From: CAZGAH01 sp964523295
Lineage (GTDB): Bacteria; Desulfobacterota; Desulfovibrionia; Desulfovibrionales; Desulfovibrionaceae
Length of the DNA: 24,013 bases
Assembly (NCBI GenBank): GCA_964523295.1
Contig: CAZGAH010000064.1
Span: 1 to 24,013, forward strand
Direction: 5' to 3'
The position numbers were made by a program, and so were the translations under genes. The first letter of the stretch is position 1, and each line of letters begins with the position of its first letter. Below are positions 23,883 to 24,013 of the stretch, in pieces. A model generated the notes under the pieces. It did not search any database, was not told the origin of the DNA, and saw only the letters and a list, made by a program, of their open reading frames with translations.

Positions 23883-24013
23883 ATGAACGAAACTAACGTC
23901 AACGGCGCAATGGGAATGCGCGCGGCGGGAGTAATCCCCGCGACAGCGCGCCCGTTTCGCTATCGGGCAGGGCTGATTGCCCTGTGCCTGTTTGCGTGGT
24001 GGCTGCTCTTCGC
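23883..24013 (+). CDS. N-terminus of a membrane protein, runs off right edge
   Basis: An open frame from the ATG at 23883-23885 to the window end, 43 codons. It reads a short polar, Arg-containing start (RPFRYRAG) followed by a hydrophobic segment (LIALCLFAWWLLF), as in an inner-membrane protein with its first helix at about residue 30. The ribosome binding site is weak; internal ATGs at 23910 and 23916 are alternatives. Function cannot be assigned from this fragment. It is divergent from the exporter operon. Confidence 0.55.
   Translation, partial: MNETNVNGAMGMRAAGVIPATARPFRYRAGLIALCLFAWWLLF

Noticed and set aside
23554..23902. Minus-strand open frames of 105 and 114 codons
   Set aside because: Overlapping in different frames, no ribosome binding site or domain, and one runs into the divergent gene start.
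1..24013. CRISPR array, rRNA or tRNA genes
   Set aside because: No regularly spaced repeats and no RNA gene signatures were seen; short tRNAs could still be missed by eye.

Overview
The window looks like a draft-assembly scaffold (three runs of N: 10069-10078, 13063-13111, 20713-20722) from a GC-rich, anaerobic, Desulfovibrio-like deltaproteobacterium. The main clue is a soluble, Tat-exported, selenocysteine-containing formate dehydrogenase pair (FdhA/FdhB) with no membrane subunit. Supporting clues are a ThiI-like PP-loop protein with a C-terminal NFACT-R-like region and a Cache-type chemoreceptor. The genus is inference.

Left region (1-5264): a minus-strand defence-island-like block. Three tightly packed, relatively AT-rich genes (5264 to 1218) encode a 554-aa protein with a C-terminal phospholipase-D-like domain, a 220-aa protein with the same H-D-R-F type motif, and a 572-aa protein of unknown family. 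Below them is a GC-richer open frame (1149 to the left edge) that reads as the middle and C-terminal part of a helicase without its N-terminal ATPase half or a start. I do not recognise this combination as a named system; it is the best candidate for something new here. It is followed by an 829-bp gene-poor spacer (5265-6093).

Centre-left (6033-11300): fdhB and fdhA on the minus strand, ending at a strong terminator. fdhA contains an in-frame UGA that fits selenocysteine and, separately, a frameshift near 8310. Upstream is the end of a second FDH-like Tat signal region cut by an assembly gap, then an IS1595/ISXO2-type transposase.

Centre (11303-16191): a plus-strand set of three (periplasmic thioredoxin-like protein, MauE/DoxX-like membrane protein, small lipoprotein), a minus-strand TPR-sulfotransferase interrupted by a gap, and a plus-strand ThiI-like PP-loop ATPase preceded by a 20-bp palindrome over a promoter-like sequence.

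Right (16243-24013): a chemoreceptor, then a four-gene export operon like YbhG-YbhF-YbhS-YbhR (membrane fusion protein, tandem-ATPase ABC protein, two ABC-2 permeases) transcribed leftward with overlapping stops and starts. A divergent membrane-protein gene runs off the right edge. The tandem ATPase contains an assembly gap flanked by a 15-bp direct repeat, which looks like a join artefact.
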